A stretch of DNA of 64,000 nucleotides from Halomonas sp. Its GTDB lineage: Bacteria > Pseudomonadota > Gammaproteobacteria > Pseudomonadales > Halomonadaceae. The position numbers were made by a program, and so were the translations under genes. The DNA lies in NCBI RefSeq assembly GCF_029263665.1, contig NZ_JAJUFQ010000004.1:62001-126000 (forward strand), read 5' to 3'. This document shows positions 36,897-45,767 of this stretch, in pieces (position 1 is the first letter of the stretch; the number at the start of each line of letters is the position of its first letter). The notes under the pieces were generated by a model. It saw only the letters and a list, made by a program, of their open reading frames with translations, was not told where the DNA came from and ran no database searches.

Positions 36897-38687
36897 AAGG
36901 CCGAAATCTCCTTCACTTACTGCCATCAGTGATTCAGCCCCTGCCTGGATCATCATGGCGTGAGCCCGAGTGCGCGGCAGTATACGCGCGAAATAGAACT
37001 GTGCCGTCTGGATCTTGGCCTGATAGAAAGCGGCGTCACTGGGGGATCCCGATAATGCATGTCGAGCGCACTTCACAGCCCGGGCAAACAGGTAAGCCAA
37101 GGTGACATACCCGGAATACATCAGGTAATCGACACTCGCTGCACCGACCTCTTCGCGGTCCTCCATGGCCTTCATGCCAATGCTCATGGTCAGTTCGCCC
37201 CACTCGGCATTGAGCTTGACCAGTGGTTCGATGAAGCCCTTGAGCGCTTCGTTGTCAGCCTCGGCCTGACAGAACTTATGAACTTCCTTGGTAAACAGCT
37301 TGAGGCTTTCCCCCTGGCTCATCAGCACCTTACGCCCCAATAGATCCAGGGCCTGAATACCCGTTGTACCCTCGTACAGGCGAGTGATACGGGAGTCCCT
37401 TACCCGCTGCTCCATTCCCCATTCCTGGATGAAGCCATGCCCACCAAATACCTGTACACCTTCATTGGTGGACTCAAAGCCGACCTCTGTCAGGAAAGCC
37501 TTGACGATGGGAGTCAGGAAACCAAGCAGTTCATCAGCACGCTCATGCCCTTCCTCCCCACTGGCAACGACATCAACCAGTTGTGCCGCATACAGCACCA
37601 GCATGCGCCCACCTTCAGCGAAAGCCTTCTGCGTCAGTAGCATGCGGCGCACATCAGGATGCACGATGATGGGGTCAGCCGGTTTGTCGGCAGCCTTGGG
37701 GCCAGAAAGTGCACGCATCTGCAGGCGATCACGGGCATAAGCCAGGGAGTTCTGGAAGCTGGCCTCCATCAGGCCAAGTCCCTGGATACCGACCCCGATG
37801 CGGGCATCGTTCATCATGGTGAACATGCATGCCAACCCTTTGTTCGGAGCACCGACCAGGAACCCCTTGGCTGCATCAAAGTTCATCACACATGTCGCAT
37901 TACCATGTATGCCCATCTTGTGTTCCAGGGAACCGCATACCACGCCATTGCGTTCACCAACCTCACCATCGGTGCCCGGCAAGAACTTGGGTACCACAAA
38001 CAAGGAAATGCCCTTTGATCCCTGTGGCGCATCGGGCAGCTTGGCCAGTACCAGATGCACGATATTTTCCGCCAGGTCATGCTCACCCGCGGAAATGAAG
38101 ATCTTGGTGCCACTGATCGCAAAGCTGCCATCGTCCTGCGGCACGGCACGCGTCTTGATCAGGCCAAGATCCGTCCCGCAATGGGGCTCGGTCAAGCACA
38201 TAGTGCCGGTCCAGGTACCCTCGATCAGCTTGGTCAGGTAGGTGCGCTTCTGCTCCTCGGTGCCATGGTGCCGCAGAGCATCCGCAGCACCATGGGAAAG
38301 CCCCGGATACATTCCCCAGGCCAGGTTGGAAGCACAGATCATCTCGGACAGTATCATCGCCAAGGAGGGCGGCAACCCCTGTCCGCCATATTCAGCATCT
38401 GCAGACAGCCCGGGCCAGCCACCTTCGACGTACTGCTGGTAGGCTTCACGAAAGCCCTTGGGGGCCTTCACTTCACCACCTTCCCAGGTACAGCCTTCCT
38501 GGTCGCCACTCTGGTTCAGTGGCAGGAGGATTTCCCGGGCAAAACGAGCGCCCTCTTCGAGGATGGCCGCTACCGTATCAGGATCGGCATCTTCTCCACT
38601 CGGCAGACGCGCATAGTGGGCCGGGTAGTCGAACATCTCGTCCATCACGAAACGAAGATCACGCAGCGGAGCCTGATAGTCGGGCAT
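36882..38687 (-). CDS. Acyl-CoA dehydrogenase with C-terminal extension (DmdC/FadE-like)
   Basis: This FAD enzyme introduces the 2,3 double bond into acyl-CoA. The 601-aa product has the N-terminal domain (YEQYVEGGWPGL-like YQQYVEGGWPGLSADAEYGGQGLP), the middle domain with TMCLTEPHCGTDLGLIKTRA and ISGTKIFISAGEHDL, and the catalytic-Glu region RITRLYEGTTGIQALDLLGRK. An additional ~130-residue C-terminal domain is typical of the ~600-aa DmdC-like group. Acyl-chain preference is not determinable. AGGAG lies 7 nt before the ATG. A PsrA-type operator overlies its promoter, and the SDR, acyl-CoA synthetase and thiolase genes lie next to it. Confidence 0.92.
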   Translation of the reverse strand: MPDYQAPLRDLRFVMDEMFDYPAHYARLPSGEDADPDTVAAILEEGARFAREILLPLNQSGDQEGCTWEGGEVKAPKGFREAYQQYVEGGWPGLSADAEYGGQGLPPSLAMILSEMICASNLAWGMYPGLSHGAADALRHHGTEEQKRTYLTKLIEGTWTGTMCLTEPHCGTDLGLIKTRAVPQDDGSFAISGTKIFISAGEHDLAENIVHLVLAKLPDAPQGSKGISLFVVPKFLPGTDGEVGERNGVVCGSLEHKMGIHGNATCVMNFDAAKGFLVGAPNKGLACMFTMMNDARIGVGIQGLGLMEASFQNSLAYARDRLQMRALSGPKAADKPADPIIVHPDVRRMLLTQKAFAEGGRMLVLYAAQLVDVVASGEEGHERADELLGFLTPIVKAFLTEVGFESTNEGVQVFGGHGFIQEWGMEQRVRDSRITRLYEGTTGIQALDLLGRKVLMSQGESLKLFTKEVHKFCQAEADNEALKGFIEPLVKLNAEWGELTMSIGMKAMEDREEVGAASVDYLMYSGYVTLAYLFARAVKCARHALSGSPSDAAFYQAKIQTAQFYFARILPRTRAHAMMIQAGAESLMAVSEGDFGLGFEI

Positions 38688-38739
38688 GGGATACTCCTGG
38701 ATAACGGGGTTCGCCAGAGTCAGTGACTGGGACGAAGCG

Positions 38740-38761
38740 CTTTCAAACGATTGTTTGAAAG
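38740..38761. promoter_or_regulatory. PsrA-type operator (fatty-acid regulon)
   Basis: CTTTCAAAC-GATT-GTTTGAAAG is a perfect 9-bp inverted repeat with a 4-nt centre and contains the PsrA consensus (G/C)AAAC-N2-4-GTTT(G/C). It overlaps the predicted -10 box and start region, so repression by a PsrA homologue relieved by long-chain acyl groups is likely. Confidence 0.8.
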
Positions 38762-38787
38762 TAGCTCCCAAGCATGACCAAGGTCAA
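38759..38787 (-). promoter_or_regulatory. Sigma-70 promoter of the acyl-CoA dehydrogenase gene
   Basis: On the minus strand TTGACC (38782-38787) and CTACTT (38759-38764) are 17 nt apart. The start would fall inside the PsrA-type palindrome, about 65 nt before the ATG. Confidence 0.6.
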
Positions 38788-38864
38788 GCGTTCGTTTTAA
38801 ATTTAACCACTGAATTCGACCAAGGTGTAAAGAAAAGGCCACTTGAGTGCCTTATCCGAAAGGC

Positions 38865-38896
38865 GTCAGCCAGGTGCCGCTCTGCCCCTGGCTGAC
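38865..38896 (-). terminator. Terminator-like hairpin after the SDR gene
   Basis: GTCAGCCAGG and CCTGGCTGAC form a perfect 10-bp stem with a 12-nt loop, starting 19 nt after the SDR stop. On the minus strand it is followed by GCCTTTCGG, so the T run is weak. Confidence 0.55.
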
Positions 38897-38914
38897 TATC
38901 GACCGCGCAGGCGA

Positions 38915-39694
38915 TCACTGCATGCGAATGCTGCCATCCAGGCGAATCACTTCACCATTGAGCATGGTATTCGTGATGATCTGTTCCGCCAGGCTGGCAA
39001 ACTCCTCAGCCTTGCCCAGACGTTTGGGAAATGGCACGGCCTGGGACAGAGCGGCCACCGCATCATCGGGAATATCACTCATCATCGGGGTCTCGAATAC
39101 CCCGGGCGCAATCGCCATGACCCGAATCCCATGGCGCGACAGTTCCCGAGCCGCTGGCAGGCTCATCCCCACCACCCCTGCCTTGGAAGCACTATAGGCA
39201 CACTGTCCAACCTGGCCATCGAAGGCCGCAATCGAGGCGGTATTGATGATCACTCCACGCTCACTATCCTTCCCTGGAGCGTTACCTGCCATGGCGGCTG
39301 CCGCAAGACGCATGACATTGAAGGTTCCCACCAGGTTGATCTGTACAGTACGGGCATACGCGTCCAGGTCCGCCGGATTGCCCTGACGATCCAGCAGCTT
39401 GGCGACGCTGACCACACCAGCGCAATGAATTACTCCGCCCAGCCCCTGCTCACCACCGTGAGCCACAGCGCTATCGAAGGCCTGCTGCATCTGCTCTGCA
39501 GAAGTCACATCTGCGTGTACGGCGATGGCTACCTCACCGTATTTCTCATTCAAGCCTGCCACCTGCTGCTCGACCTTGTCACTAAGGTCACACAACACCA
39601 CTCGGCCCCCACCCTGGGCCAAACGTTCCGCCGTAGCAGCCCCAAGCCCAGAAGCCGCCCCGGTGATCAGGAAAGTCGTGCCCTGAATTTGCAT
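38915..39694 (-). CDS. Short-chain dehydrogenase, 3-hydroxyacyl-CoA dehydrogenase type II-like
   Basis: This NAD-dependent SDR probably oxidises a 3-hydroxyacyl-CoA. The 259-aa protein has the cofactor loop TGAASGLG (11-18), an Asp after the second strand (CDLSD) indicating NAD, the catalytic Ser154 (NTAS) and YSASK with Tyr167 and Lys171. The sequence resembles human HSD17B10 and bacterial 2-methyl-3-hydroxybutyryl-CoA dehydrogenases (GVIINTASIAAFDGQVGQ, APGVFETPMM). It lies between the acyl-CoA dehydrogenase and acyl-CoA synthetase genes in a shared beta-oxidation context, possibly for branched or short chains. Confidence 0.9.
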   Translation of the reverse strand: MQIQGTTFLITGAASGLGAATAERLAQGGGRVVLCDLSDKVEQQVAGLNEKYGEVAIAVHADVTSAEQMQQAFDSAVAHGGEQGLGGVIHCAGVVSVAKLLDRQGNPADLDAYARTVQINLVGTFNVMRLAAAAMAGNAPGKDSERGVIINTASIAAFDGQVGQCAYSASKAGVVGMSLPAARELSRHGIRVMAIAPGVFETPMMSDIPDDAVAALSQAVPFPKRLGKAEEFASLAEQIITNTMLNGEVIRLDGSIRMQ

Positions 39695-39722
39695 TGTTGC
39701 TTCTCCATATTCCTGTCGATAG

Positions 39723-39770
39723 ATATCTATGCGGCACTATCTCTATGCAGCACTATCTCTATGTAGCACT
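39723..39770. repeat. Three 16-bp tandem repeats across the acyl-CoA synthetase stop codon
   Basis: ATATCTATGCGGCACT (39723-39738), ATCTCTATGCAGCACT (39739-39754) and ATCTCTATGTAGCACT (39755-39770). The last contains the final codons and the TAG stop (39759-39761) of the minus-strand synthetase gene; the other two are downstream of it. Confidence 0.92.
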
Positions 39771-41435
39771 GCCTCGAGATTTAGTGGCCGCATCAGCACG
39801 TAACTTGAAACGCTGGATCTTGCCGCTTGGTGTCTTCGGCAATGCATCGACGAATTCAACGACCCGAGGGAAGGCATGCGCTGAAAGCCGCTGACGAACA
39901 CGTTGCTGGATTTCCTCGGCCAATTCATCGCTGGGCTCGAAGCCTTCACGCAGCACGACATAGGACTTGATGATTTCCCCACGGATATCATCAGGCAGAC
40001 CGACAGCCGCAGACTCTGCCACGGCAGGATGCGTGAGCACCGAGTTCTCCACATCCGTGGGCCCGACTCGATACCCCGCCGTGGTAATGATGTCGTCATC
40101 ACGCCCGGCAAACTGGAAGGTGCCATCTTCCAGGCGTACCACCACATCGCCAGTCAGGTAATAGCCTTCGGCAAAAGGATGCTTTTCCTGCCAGGTATAG
40201 CCCGGGAAGAAGAAGGCAGGAGAACGGGCCATATCCACTGCCAGCACCCCAGGTTCCCCCACCGGTAGCTCGTTATATTCCGCATCCAGGATCGCCAGCC
40301 GGTAACCCGGCATGGGCACTCCCATCCCGCCGACATGCTTGGGGTGCTCAAGTGAATGATGATTGTTACACGTCATGCCGGTTTCCGTCTGGCCATAATG
40401 ATCCATCACCGGGCAGCCCAGTGATGACTCGACCCAGCCCACCACTTCCGTATTCAGGGGTTCTCCAGCAGAACTCGCCGCACGTAGCGACAGAACACGG
40501 TGGGCATCCTCGAACAAGCCTGAGGCCTTCATCAGTCGATAGGCGGTGGGGGCCGCAGCAAAATTGGTGATACCATGGCGCTGCATGAAGGCCTTGGCAC
40601 CCTCGGCGCTGAAGCCCGCTTCACAAAAGTGCGTCGTTCGTCCCAGCAGCAAGGGCCCGGTAATAGCGTAGTAAAGCCCGTATGCCCACCCCGGGTCCGC
40701 CATGTTCCAGAAACGGTCATCCTCGCGCAGATCAACAGCCAGAGCCATGTACAGCGCAAATGCCGCCATGGCGGACAAGGGCACCGCCACTCCCTTTGGC
40801 TTGCCTACCGTGCCAGAGGTAAACATCTGCAGAAAAGGGGCATCGGCTGGCAAACGTGGCGGCGGAGTATCCATGGCGGCAGACTGCAGGGCACTCTGCC
40901 AGTCCAGGTCCTCAGGATAATCGTCTTCAGCATCCACACTTCGCACACAGAGTACCGCTGGCAGATTATCGAGATCAGCAAACTTGTGACGATGGTTCGT
41001 ATCGGTGATGACCAGGCGAGTATTCGCCCGCTCCAGGCGATACGCCACTGCATCAGGACCAAAAGCCGTGAATAGTGGTTGATATACCGCCCCCAGGCGC
41101 CAGGTTGCCAGCACAGCCACCAGCAGATCTGGTGAGCGCGGCAGCATGCAGGCAATACGGTCGCCCGTGCCCAGCCCTTGCGCAGCCATCCAGCCGGCCA
41201 GCCGAGCACTGCGTGCATCCAGATCAGCAAACGTCAGGCGGGTGATGCTGCCATCTACCGCCTCATGCACCAGAGCCTCGACATTCCCACACCCAGCCCG
41301 GAGATGTCGACCACAGCAGGATTCATAAGCATTGAACAGGCCATCGTCATGATCATCAAGACGCCGGAAAACGTCCTCTATGCGAAAGTCAGCAAGATAG
41401 TCGGCATAGTCGATAGGCTTTACTGATGTACTCAT
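39759..41435 (-). CDS. AMP-forming acyl-CoA synthetase (acetyl/medium-chain type)
   Basis: This enzyme activates a carboxylic acid to its CoA thioester through an acyl-AMP. The 558-aa protein has the P-loop-like FTSGTVGKPKGVAV, MADPGWAYGLYYAITGPLLLG, the A5 motif DHYGQTETGM, YLTGDVVVRLEDGTFQFAGRDDDIITTAGYRVGP and the C-terminal catalytic Lys in TPSGKIQRFKLR. This pattern resembles acetyl- and medium-chain acyl-CoA synthetases rather than FadD. The ATG at 41435 has AGAGGA upstream; the frame from 41558 extends into the promoter. Confidence 0.9.
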   Translation of the reverse strand: MSTSVKPIDYADYLADFRIEDVFRRLDDHDDGLFNAYESCCGRHLRAGCGNVEALVHEAVDGSITRLTFADLDARSARLAGWMAAQGLGTGDRIACMLPRSPDLLVAVLATWRLGAVYQPLFTAFGPDAVAYRLERANTRLVITDTNHRHKFADLDNLPAVLCVRSVDAEDDYPEDLDWQSALQSAAMDTPPPRLPADAPFLQMFTSGTVGKPKGVAVPLSAMAAFALYMALAVDLREDDRFWNMADPGWAYGLYYAITGPLLLGRTTHFCEAGFSAEGAKAFMQRHGITNFAAAPTAYRLMKASGLFEDAHRVLSLRAASSAGEPLNTEVVGWVESSLGCPVMDHYGQTETGMTCNNHHSLEHPKHVGGMGVPMPGYRLAILDAEYNELPVGEPGVLAVDMARSPAFFFPGYTWQEKHPFAEGYYLTGDVVVRLEDGTFQFAGRDDDIITTAGYRVGPTDVENSVLTHPAVAESAAVGLPDDIRGEIIKSYVVLREGFEPSDELAEEIQQRVRQRLSAHAFPRVVEFVDALPKTPSGKIQRFKLRADAATKSRGSAT

Positions 41436-41512
41436 GATCGGTCCTCTGTCTGACTCTTGTATGAAGTTATTGGGCACACAATGCTTGAGGCAAACACGCT
41501 CATAAAAAAACC

Positions 41513-41528
41513 TACCAAGCGCTCGGTA
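41513..41528. promoter_or_regulatory. Candidate TetR-family operator in the acyl-CoA synthetase promoter
   Basis: TACCAAGCGCTCGGTA is a 16-bp palindrome with one mismatched pair. It lies immediately downstream of the -10 box, covering the predicted start. The adjacent TetR gene is the natural candidate regulator. An AGCGCTTG core recurs upstream of that TetR gene (42222-42229). Confidence 0.6.
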
Positions 41529-41529
41529 C

Positions 41530-41558
41530 AAACTAGAGTCAGAACAGCACAGGTACAA
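41530..41558 (-). promoter_or_regulatory. Sigma-70 promoter of the acyl-CoA synthetase gene
   Basis: On the minus strand TTGTAC (41553-41558) and TAGTTT (41530-41535) are exactly 17 nt apart, about 95 nt upstream of the start codon. Confidence 0.6.
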
Positions 41559-41566
41559 GACACAAA

Positions 41567-41588
41567 CGCCTAGACCATGGTCTAGGCG
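41567..41588 (-). terminator. Intrinsic terminator after the TetR gene
   Basis: A perfect 22-bp palindrome (half-site CGCCTAGACCA) lies 39 nt after the TetR stop. On the minus strand it is followed by TTTGTGTCTTG. It overlaps nothing else and insulates the acyl-CoA synthetase promoter. Confidence 0.7.
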
Positions 41589-41626
41589 CGTATCACAAGA
41601 GAAAGGAGAAAGTCGTAGAAATGGCG

Positions 41627-42208
41627 TCAGGCCGGATTTTCCTGAGTAATCATGGCCACCAGCTCCTTGGCCAGTTCATCTGAATCGCGTGGACCATCCG
41701 GGTCATACCAGCGTACGGTCCAGTTCAATGCGCCAAGAACAAAACGAGACACCAAGGCCAGTTCTCCCTTGACCAGGCCCGCGTCAATGGCATCCTCAAT
41801 CACTTCATTCCATAGCGTTTCGTAGGCATCGCGCAGATGGATCAGGTGGTCCCGGGCTTCGTCATCCAGGCGTCGCCACTCATAGAGTGCCACCACATGG
41901 GAGTTGCGATCAGTGAGCAGAGTATCCAGATGCGCCTTGGCCAACGCATGCAGGCGCGCCTGCGGCTCTGGTGAACAGCTGGCCAGTGCCTGTCGTGCCT
42001 GGGTCAGCGCATTTTGGGTCCCCTCCTCGATGACGGCAGCAAGAATCTCCTGCTTGTCTCGAAAATGATGGAACAGGCTGCCTGACTTGATGCCCATCTC
42101 CTGGGCCAACATACGCACCGTAGTGCGATCAAATCCTTCCTGGACAAAAAGCTGGCCGGCAAGCCGAGTCAGTTCCTTGCGGCGGGGCGAGTCATTCATT
42201 ACAGTCAT
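41627..42208 (-). CDS. TetR-family transcriptional regulator
   Basis: This 193-aa regulator has an N-terminal TetR DNA-binding domain, RRKELTRLAGQLFVQEGFDRTTVRMLAQEMGIKSGSLFHHF-type, with the recognition helix near residues 39-48. An all-helical ligand domain with EWRRLDDEARDHLIHLRDAYE follows. It lies between the acyl-CoA synthetase and the divergent thiolase, so an acyl-CoA ligand is likely. Family members such as PsrA or LiuQ-type regulators are similar in outline. An ATG at 42199 is an alternative start. Confidence 0.9.
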   Translation of the reverse strand: MTVMNDSPRRKELTRLAGQLFVQEGFDRTTVRMLAQEMGIKSGSLFHHFRDKQEILAAVIEEGTQNALTQARQALASCSPEPQARLHALAKAHLDTLLTDRNSHVVALYEWRRLDDEARDHLIHLRDAYETLWNEVIEDAIDAGLVKGELALVSRFVLGALNWTVRWYDPDGPRDSDELAKELVAMITQENPA

Positions 42209-42437
42209 CTGCAGTCACACTAGCGCTTGCTTGGTTGAACCGAGAAAAGCACAACCACGCTCTGGGGTCAACGCTAACCGCAACTCACAGGCAGCATATC
42301 CCAGAAAGCTGAGCCAGACTGAAAGTCACATCACTACCCAAGACACATAAGTACAACACCCAAGTACAACAGGCATCCGGGAGCGCGCTGCTGCAGACCT
42401 ATGCAAGGTAACCTCACCGATGCCAGGAGAACACGCC

Positions 42438-43622
42438 ATGACTCAATCCGATATCGTCTTCCTTTCTGCTGCCCGTACCCCCATGGGTGGCATGCTGGGT
42501 TCACTATCCAGCATGCCAGCCCCGGAGCTCGCTGCCGTGGCCATTCGTGCAGCCATCGAACGGGCCGGCATTCCTGCAGAAGCCATCAATGAAGGTTTCA
42601 TGGGCTGCGTTCTGCCCGCTGGGGTCAAGCAGGGGCCCGCGCGGCAGGCCATGCGCCAGGCCGGCATTCCCGATAGCGTCGGCGCCACCACCATCAACAA
42701 GTTATGTGGTTCCGGTATGAAGGCCACCATGCTGGCCCACGATCTTATCAAGGCCGGCAGTGGTGACGTCATGCTGGCCGGTGGCATGGAATCCATGTCC
42801 AATGCCCCGCATGTATTGACCCGTGCTCGCAGCGGCTATCGCCTGGGACATGGTGAACTCAAGGATCACATGTTTCTGGATGGCCTGGAAGATGCTGAAA
42901 CCGGCAAGCTGATGGGAAGCTTCGCTCAAGGCATCGCCGATGATCGTCGCTACACCCGGGAGCGCATGGACGATTTCGCGATTGCCTCTTTGGAACGTGC
43001 CATGGCCGCCACAGAATCCGGTCAGCTCAAGGCCGAGATGGCGCCTGTGACCGTTACCGGTCGTGCGGGAGAGACTCTGGTCGAACACGACGAGCAACCC
43101 TTCCAGGCCAAGCTCGACAAGATCCGTTCTCTGCGCCCAGCCTTTGCCAAGGAAGGTACCATCACGGCTGCCAATGCCAGTTCCATTTCCGATGGCGCCT
43201 CGGCACTGATCCTGGCCTCGGCAGCGGCGGCAGATCGTCTGGGCGCCAAGCCTCTGGCGCGCATGCTTGGCCACAGCACTCACTCACGCCACCCCAGTGA
43301 ATTCACCATCGCCCCGGTCGGGGCCATTGATGGATTGATGAAAAAACTGGGCTGGACAGTGGACGATGTGGACCTGTTCGAGATCAACGAAGCCTTCGCC
43401 GTGGTCACCCTGATGGCCATGGATGACCTGTCCATCCCCCACGCAAAGGTCAATATCTTTGGTGGTGCCTGTGCTCAAGGCCACCCGATCGGCTCCACCG
43501 GCTCTCGCATCATCGCCACCCTGATCCACGCGCTACGCACGACAGGGGGCAAGCGCGGCATTGCCAGTCTGTGTATCGGAGGCGGTGAAGCGACCGCTGT
43601 CGCCGTCGAGCTGATGGACTAA
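42438..43622 (+). CDS. Acetyl-CoA C-acyltransferase (thiolase)
   Basis: This is a thiolase of the acetoacetyl-CoA/3-ketoacyl-CoA type, acting in beta-oxidation or ketone metabolism. The 394-aa protein has the nucleophile Cys90 in TTINKLCGSGMKA, the NEAFAVV motif, GGACAQGHPIGSTGSR with the catalytic His, and the C-terminal SLCIGGGEATAVAVE with the second Cys. AGGAG precedes the ATG by 8 nt; a start six codons upstream is also possible. It diverges from the TetR gene. A 13-bp AAGTACAAC-type direct repeat lies at 42349-42374 in its leader. Confidence 0.94.
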   Translation: MTQSDIVFLSAARTPMGGMLGSLSSMPAPELAAVAIRAAIERAGIPAEAINEGFMGCVLPAGVKQGPARQAMRQAGIPDSVGATTINKLCGSGMKATMLAHDLIKAGSGDVMLAGGMESMSNAPHVLTRARSGYRLGHGELKDHMFLDGLEDAETGKLMGSFAQGIADDRRYTRERMDDFAIASLERAMAATESGQLKAEMAPVTVTGRAGETLVEHDEQPFQAKLDKIRSLRPAFAKEGTITAANASSISDGASALILASAAAADRLGAKPLARMLGHSTHSRHPSEFTIAPVGAIDGLMKKLGWTVDDVDLFEINEAFAVVTLMAMDDLSIPHAKVNIFGGACAQGHPIGSTGSRIIATLIHALRTTGGKRGIASLCIGGGEATAVAVELMD

Positions 43623-43646
43623 CCCCTTCTTTCTTCAGTCCCTTCC

Positions 43647-43681
43647 GGATAACGCTGATGCCACCATCATCAGCGTTATCC
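43647..43681. terminator. Bidirectional hairpin between thiolase and pstB
   Basis: GGATAACGCTGATG and CATCAGCGTTATCC form a perfect 14-bp stem with a 7-nt loop between convergent genes. A T run is lacking, but position and symmetry support a terminator for both. Confidence 0.7.
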
Positions 43682-43712
43682 CAGAGAGCAGAGTCAGCCA
43701 GAAGGCAATGCC

Positions 43713-44558
43713 TCAGCCATAACGGCCAGTGATATAGTCTTCCGCCTTCTTGGTCGCAGGTGTCGAGAACATGGTCTTGGTATCGTTGTACTCGACAACC
43801 TCACCCAGGTGGAAAAACGCCGTGTAATCAGCGACACGGGCTGCCTGCTGCATGTTGTGTGTCACGGTGATGATGGTGTATTGCTTCTTGAGCTTGTCCA
43901 TCAAGTCTTCAATGGTCGCCGTGGAAATCGGGTCCAGGGCTGATGTCGGCTCATCCATCAGAATCACATCCGGCTGCACAGCAATGGCTCGTGCAATACA
44001 CAGGCGCTGCTGCTGACCACCCGACAACGACGTCCCAGGCTGGTGCAGCTTGTCCTTCACCTCTTCCCACAAGCCGGCATCACGCAATGCTCGCTCCACC
44101 AGTTCATCCTGATCGGCCTTGCGGCTGACCAGATCGTGCATCTTGGGAGCATAGATGATGTTTTCATAGATCGACTTGGGGAATGGATTGGGCTTCTGAA
44201 AGACCATGCCAACCCGGCGACGCAGCGCCACTTCATCCATTTTCGGCTCGTTGACATCGCGCCCATCCATCTCTACCAGGCCATCGATGCGAACACTGGG
44301 AATCAGATCGTTCATGCGGTTCAGGCAGCGCAGGAACGTCGACTTGCCGCAGCCAGAAGGGCCAATCAAGGCAGTGACATTCTTCGAGTAGAGATCCATG
44401 TTGATGGACTTCAGGGCATGGAAGTCTCCATACCACAAGTCCAGGTCACGCACGCGAATGCTGAGATCATGGTTGGCATCATCGTTGCGGGTGACCGGCT
44501 GGCCAGGTTGATCCTGCTTCATGGCATGCTCTCCACGCGGAGTAACTTTCATATTCAT
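43713..44558 (-). CDS. pstB: Phosphate ABC transporter ATPase PstB
   Basis: PstB energises high-affinity phosphate uptake. The 281-aa ATPase has the Walker [21 protein letters not shown], the Q-loop VFQKPNPFP, the signature [16 protein letters not shown], the Walker [15 protein letters not shown] and the C-terminal DYITGRYG typical of PstB. An ~25-residue N-terminal tail precedes the domain, so an internal start is possible. It is the last gene of pstSCAB; no phoU follows it, since the thiolase gene is convergent. Confidence 0.96.
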   Translation of the reverse strand: MNMKVTPRGEHAMKQDQPGQPVTRNDDANHDLSIRVRDLDLWYGDFHALKSINMDLYSKNVTALIGPSGCGKSTFLRCLNRMNDLIPSVRIDGLVEMDGRDVNEPKMDEVALRRRVGMVFQKPNPFPKSIYENIIYAPKMHDLVSRKADQDELVERALRDAGLWEEVKDKLHQPGTSLSGGQQQRLCIARAIAVQPDVILMDEPTSALDPISTATIEDLMDKLKKQYTIITVTHNMQQAARVADYTAFFHLGEVVEYNDTKTMFSTPATKKAEDYITGRYG

Positions 44559-44585
44559 AACAACATATCCTGTCTGGTGGCAGCG

Positions 44586-45758
44586 TTACCAACGACGCTC
44601 GAATTTCTTGCGCAGCACCACAGCTGTCGCATTCAACGTGATGAGAACCGCAAGCAGGACCAGAATGCCGCCGGAGGTCTTCTCGATGAAGGCCCTCTCA
44701 GGCTCACCCGCCCAGGTGAATATCTGCGCTGGCAGGACAGTCGCTGCATCGCTCAGAGATGCGGACACATCAGGAATGAAGGCCACCATCCCCACGATGA
44801 TCAATGGAGCCGTTTCCCCCATGGCCTGGGCCAGCCCAATGATGGAACCGGTCATGATCCCCGGCAGCGCAATGGGCAGCACATGGTCACGCACCATCTG
44901 CCAGCGCGAGCAGCCGACACCAAAGGCGGCATGGCGGATAGAGTCCGGCACACTGCGCAGCGCAGTACGTGTCGCGATGATGATCACGGGCAGCGTCATC
45001 AGCGCCAACGTCATCCCCCCGACCAATGGGGATGATCGAGGCATGCCAAAGAAGCCGATGAATACCGCCAGACCCAGTAGACCAAACAGGATCGACGGGA
45101 TGGCCGCCAGGTTATTGATATTGATTTCGATCAGCTGAGTGAAACGGTTGTCCGGTGCAAACTCTTCCAGATATACCGCTGTCATGACCCCAATGGGGAA
45201 TGACACAGCCAGTGTCACCAGCAGAGTCAGCACAGTACCCATGGCTGCAGAGGCGATACCGGAAAGTTCCGCCATCTTGGAGTCACCGCTGGTGAAGAAA
45301 GTCGAGTTGAAGCGCAACTCCGCCCGCCCTTCATCCACCAACTGATCGACGATCGCCTTCTGATCATCCTTGAGTCGGGAGTAATGCCCCTTGAGATACT
45401 GATCGACCTCGGCAGTAGCTGTCACCCACTCCATTTTCTTGGTACCCAGCAGGTCAGGGTTATCCTCCATACGTCCCGGAATCAGACGCAGAAAACCACG
45501 GCTGACGAGACGGCTCATGTCTCTGTCCACCGCTTTCAGCGGCATCTTGCTGGTCTCTTCGGAATAATCGACCTCGACCTGGATCTGGGCCTGTTGAAAG
45601 GCCGGCAGGCCCTTGACCAGCATGTCAGCAAAGAACAGCACTAGAAATAACGCAGCCAGCCCCAGCGCGCCCATGGAGATCCACTTCAGCCGAGCGGACT
45701 TGCGGTGGCGGGCGCGGAGCTGAGCACTGATGTCATCGAAGGATTTAGGCATTGGCAT
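44586..45758 (-). CDS. pstA: Phosphate ABC transporter permease PstA (long form)
   Basis: PstA is one of the two phosphate permease subunits. The 390-aa protein has a first membrane helix (ISMGALGLAALFLVLFFADMLV), then an ~110-residue periplasmic insertion (about 55-165) of the DUF3333 kind not found in E. coli PstA (296 aa). The permease domain follows with MGTVLTLLVTLAVSFPIGVMTAVYLEEF and the EAA loop VPDSIRHAAFGVGCSRWQMVRDHVLPIALPGI. It lies between pstC and pstB with short spacers. Confidence 0.95.
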   Translation of the reverse strand: MPMPKSFDDISAQLRARHRKSARLKWISMGALGLAALFLVLFFADMLVKGLPAFQQAQIQVEVDYSEETSKMPLKAVDRDMSRLVSRGFLRLIPGRMEDNPDLLGTKKMEWVTATAEVDQYLKGHYSRLKDDQKAIVDQLVDEGRAELRFNSTFFTSGDSKMAELSGIASAAMGTVLTLLVTLAVSFPIGVMTAVYLEEFAPDNRFTQLIEININNLAAIPSILFGLLGLAVFIGFFGMPRSSPLVGGMTLALMTLPVIIIATRTALRSVPDSIRHAAFGVGCSRWQMVRDHVLPIALPGIMTGSIIGLAQAMGETAPLIIVGMVAFIPDVSASLSDAATVLPAQIFTWAGEPERAFIEKTSGGILVLLAVLITLNATAVVLRKKFERRW

Positions 45759-45767
45759 GCTCCACGC

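Noticed and set aside
43713..43735. TGGCTGA repeated 19 nt apart at the pstB stop
   Set aside because: Only seven bases repeat; too short to count with the clear tandem duplications.
44043..45035. Plus-strand open frame of 330 codons
   Set aside because: It is antisense to pstB and pstA, which are unmistakable; a shadow frame.
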